Positions 46,795-47,004 of a stretch of 47,004 nt of DNA are shown one piece after another. The stretch comes from a virus. The translations under genes and the position numbers were made by a program. Under the pieces are notes generated by a model. It worked only from the letters and a program-made list of their open reading frames with translations, searched no databases and had not been told where the DNA came from. The stretch spans positions 1-47,004 of the IMG/VR virus record IMGVR_UViG_3300037430_000014. One strand, written 5' to 3'. The number at the start of each line of letters is the position of its first letter. Position 1 is the stretch's first letter.

Positions 46795-47004
46795 GCTGCT
46801 ACCCTGCCGCGCGGTCAGTTCGAGCACGAGTCTCTCGGGTCCCCAGGAGGGCCATCTATGGGCCGTCGCTACACCGGTCGATTCAACGCGAGCACGATCC
46901 CCGCGACCAACGCGATCGACGTCTTCGAGTACACGGCACCCTCGACTGGCATCGCCAAGGTGGTGGAGTGCTGCTTTGGCATCGTCGGCACGGCGAAGTT
47001 CGGG
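46778..47004. repeat. Terminal direct repeat, right copy
   Basis: Copy of positions 1-227 with four silent differences. Includes the TACCCT box (46800-46805) and AGGAGG site. Confidence 0.9.
46858..47004 (+). CDS. Partial second copy of the small structural gene
   Basis: The first 49 codons are present and give exactly the same residues as the gene at 81-584. The reading frame runs off the window end. Either this is the same gene seen again after circular wrap-around, from a slightly different genome variant, or a true second copy. Confidence 0.75.
   Translation, partial: MGRRYTGRFNASTIPATNAIDVFEYTAPSTGIAKVVECCFGIVGTAKFG

Noticed and set aside
1-47004. Temperate lifestyle
   Set aside because: No integrase, excisionase, partition operon or clear repressor was seen; the ParB-like domain is a module of the virion protein, not a partition system.

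Overview
The window is a near-complete genome, or a genome-length segment, of a tailed double-stranded DNA bacteriophage of high G+C (about two thirds by eye). The gene set points to a short-tailed (podovirus-like) morphology: small and large terminase, portal, scaffold, major capsid protein, adaptor, a beta-propeller tail nozzle, internal virion proteins and a 2048-residue injected 'polyvalent' protein. There is no tape-measure or sheath gene. The host cannot be named. A virion-operon sulfatase, an alginate-lyase-like protein and a beta-helix spike suggest a cell surface rich in anionic, probably sulfated, polysaccharide. The first 227 bases recur at the very end (46778-47004) with four differences, all at silent third codon positions, so the molecule is probably circular or terminally redundant with a unit of about 46777 bp.

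Layout. (1) 43517-46794, continuing across the junction into 1-3390: sulfatase, two related large structural proteins, a small structural protein carried in both terminal repeats, and small unknown genes. (2) 3281-7834: packaging genes. The large terminase is interrupted in its Walker A motif by an intein, and the middle of that intein carries an HNH endonuclease gene on the opposite strand. (3) 7842-14345: portal, small genes including a GroES-like co-chaperonin, scaffold, major capsid and a probable decoration protein. (4) 14414-30185: adaptor, nozzle with an inserted lectin-like domain, internal virion proteins, the polyvalent protein, and two carbohydrate-active tail proteins. (5) 30182-32220: small membrane proteins, an endonuclease VII-like gene and a lipoprotein, probably the lysis region, although no cell-wall hydrolase is recognisable. 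(6) 32290-41313: recombination (YqaJ exonuclease, RecT-like annealing protein), replication initiator or loader-like proteins, a RuvC-like resolvase, and a block that has been tandemly duplicated. (7) 41318-42431: two genes on the minus strand. (8) 42467-43516: two tiny genes, then about 750 bases without a convincing gene.

How it works together. Most plus-strand genes overlap by four bases (ATGA, GTGA, TTGA and once CTGA), so translation is heavily coupled in long operons. Early genes would make recombination-dependent DNA concatemers, resolved by RuvC or endonuclease VII-like nucleases. The terminase must splice out its intein to package DNA. The co-chaperonin may help fold the capsid protein. 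The tail carries surface-degrading and surface-binding modules, and the polyvalent protein is probably injected with the DNA. No integrase, DNA polymerase, RNA polymerase, tRNA or CRISPR array was seen.
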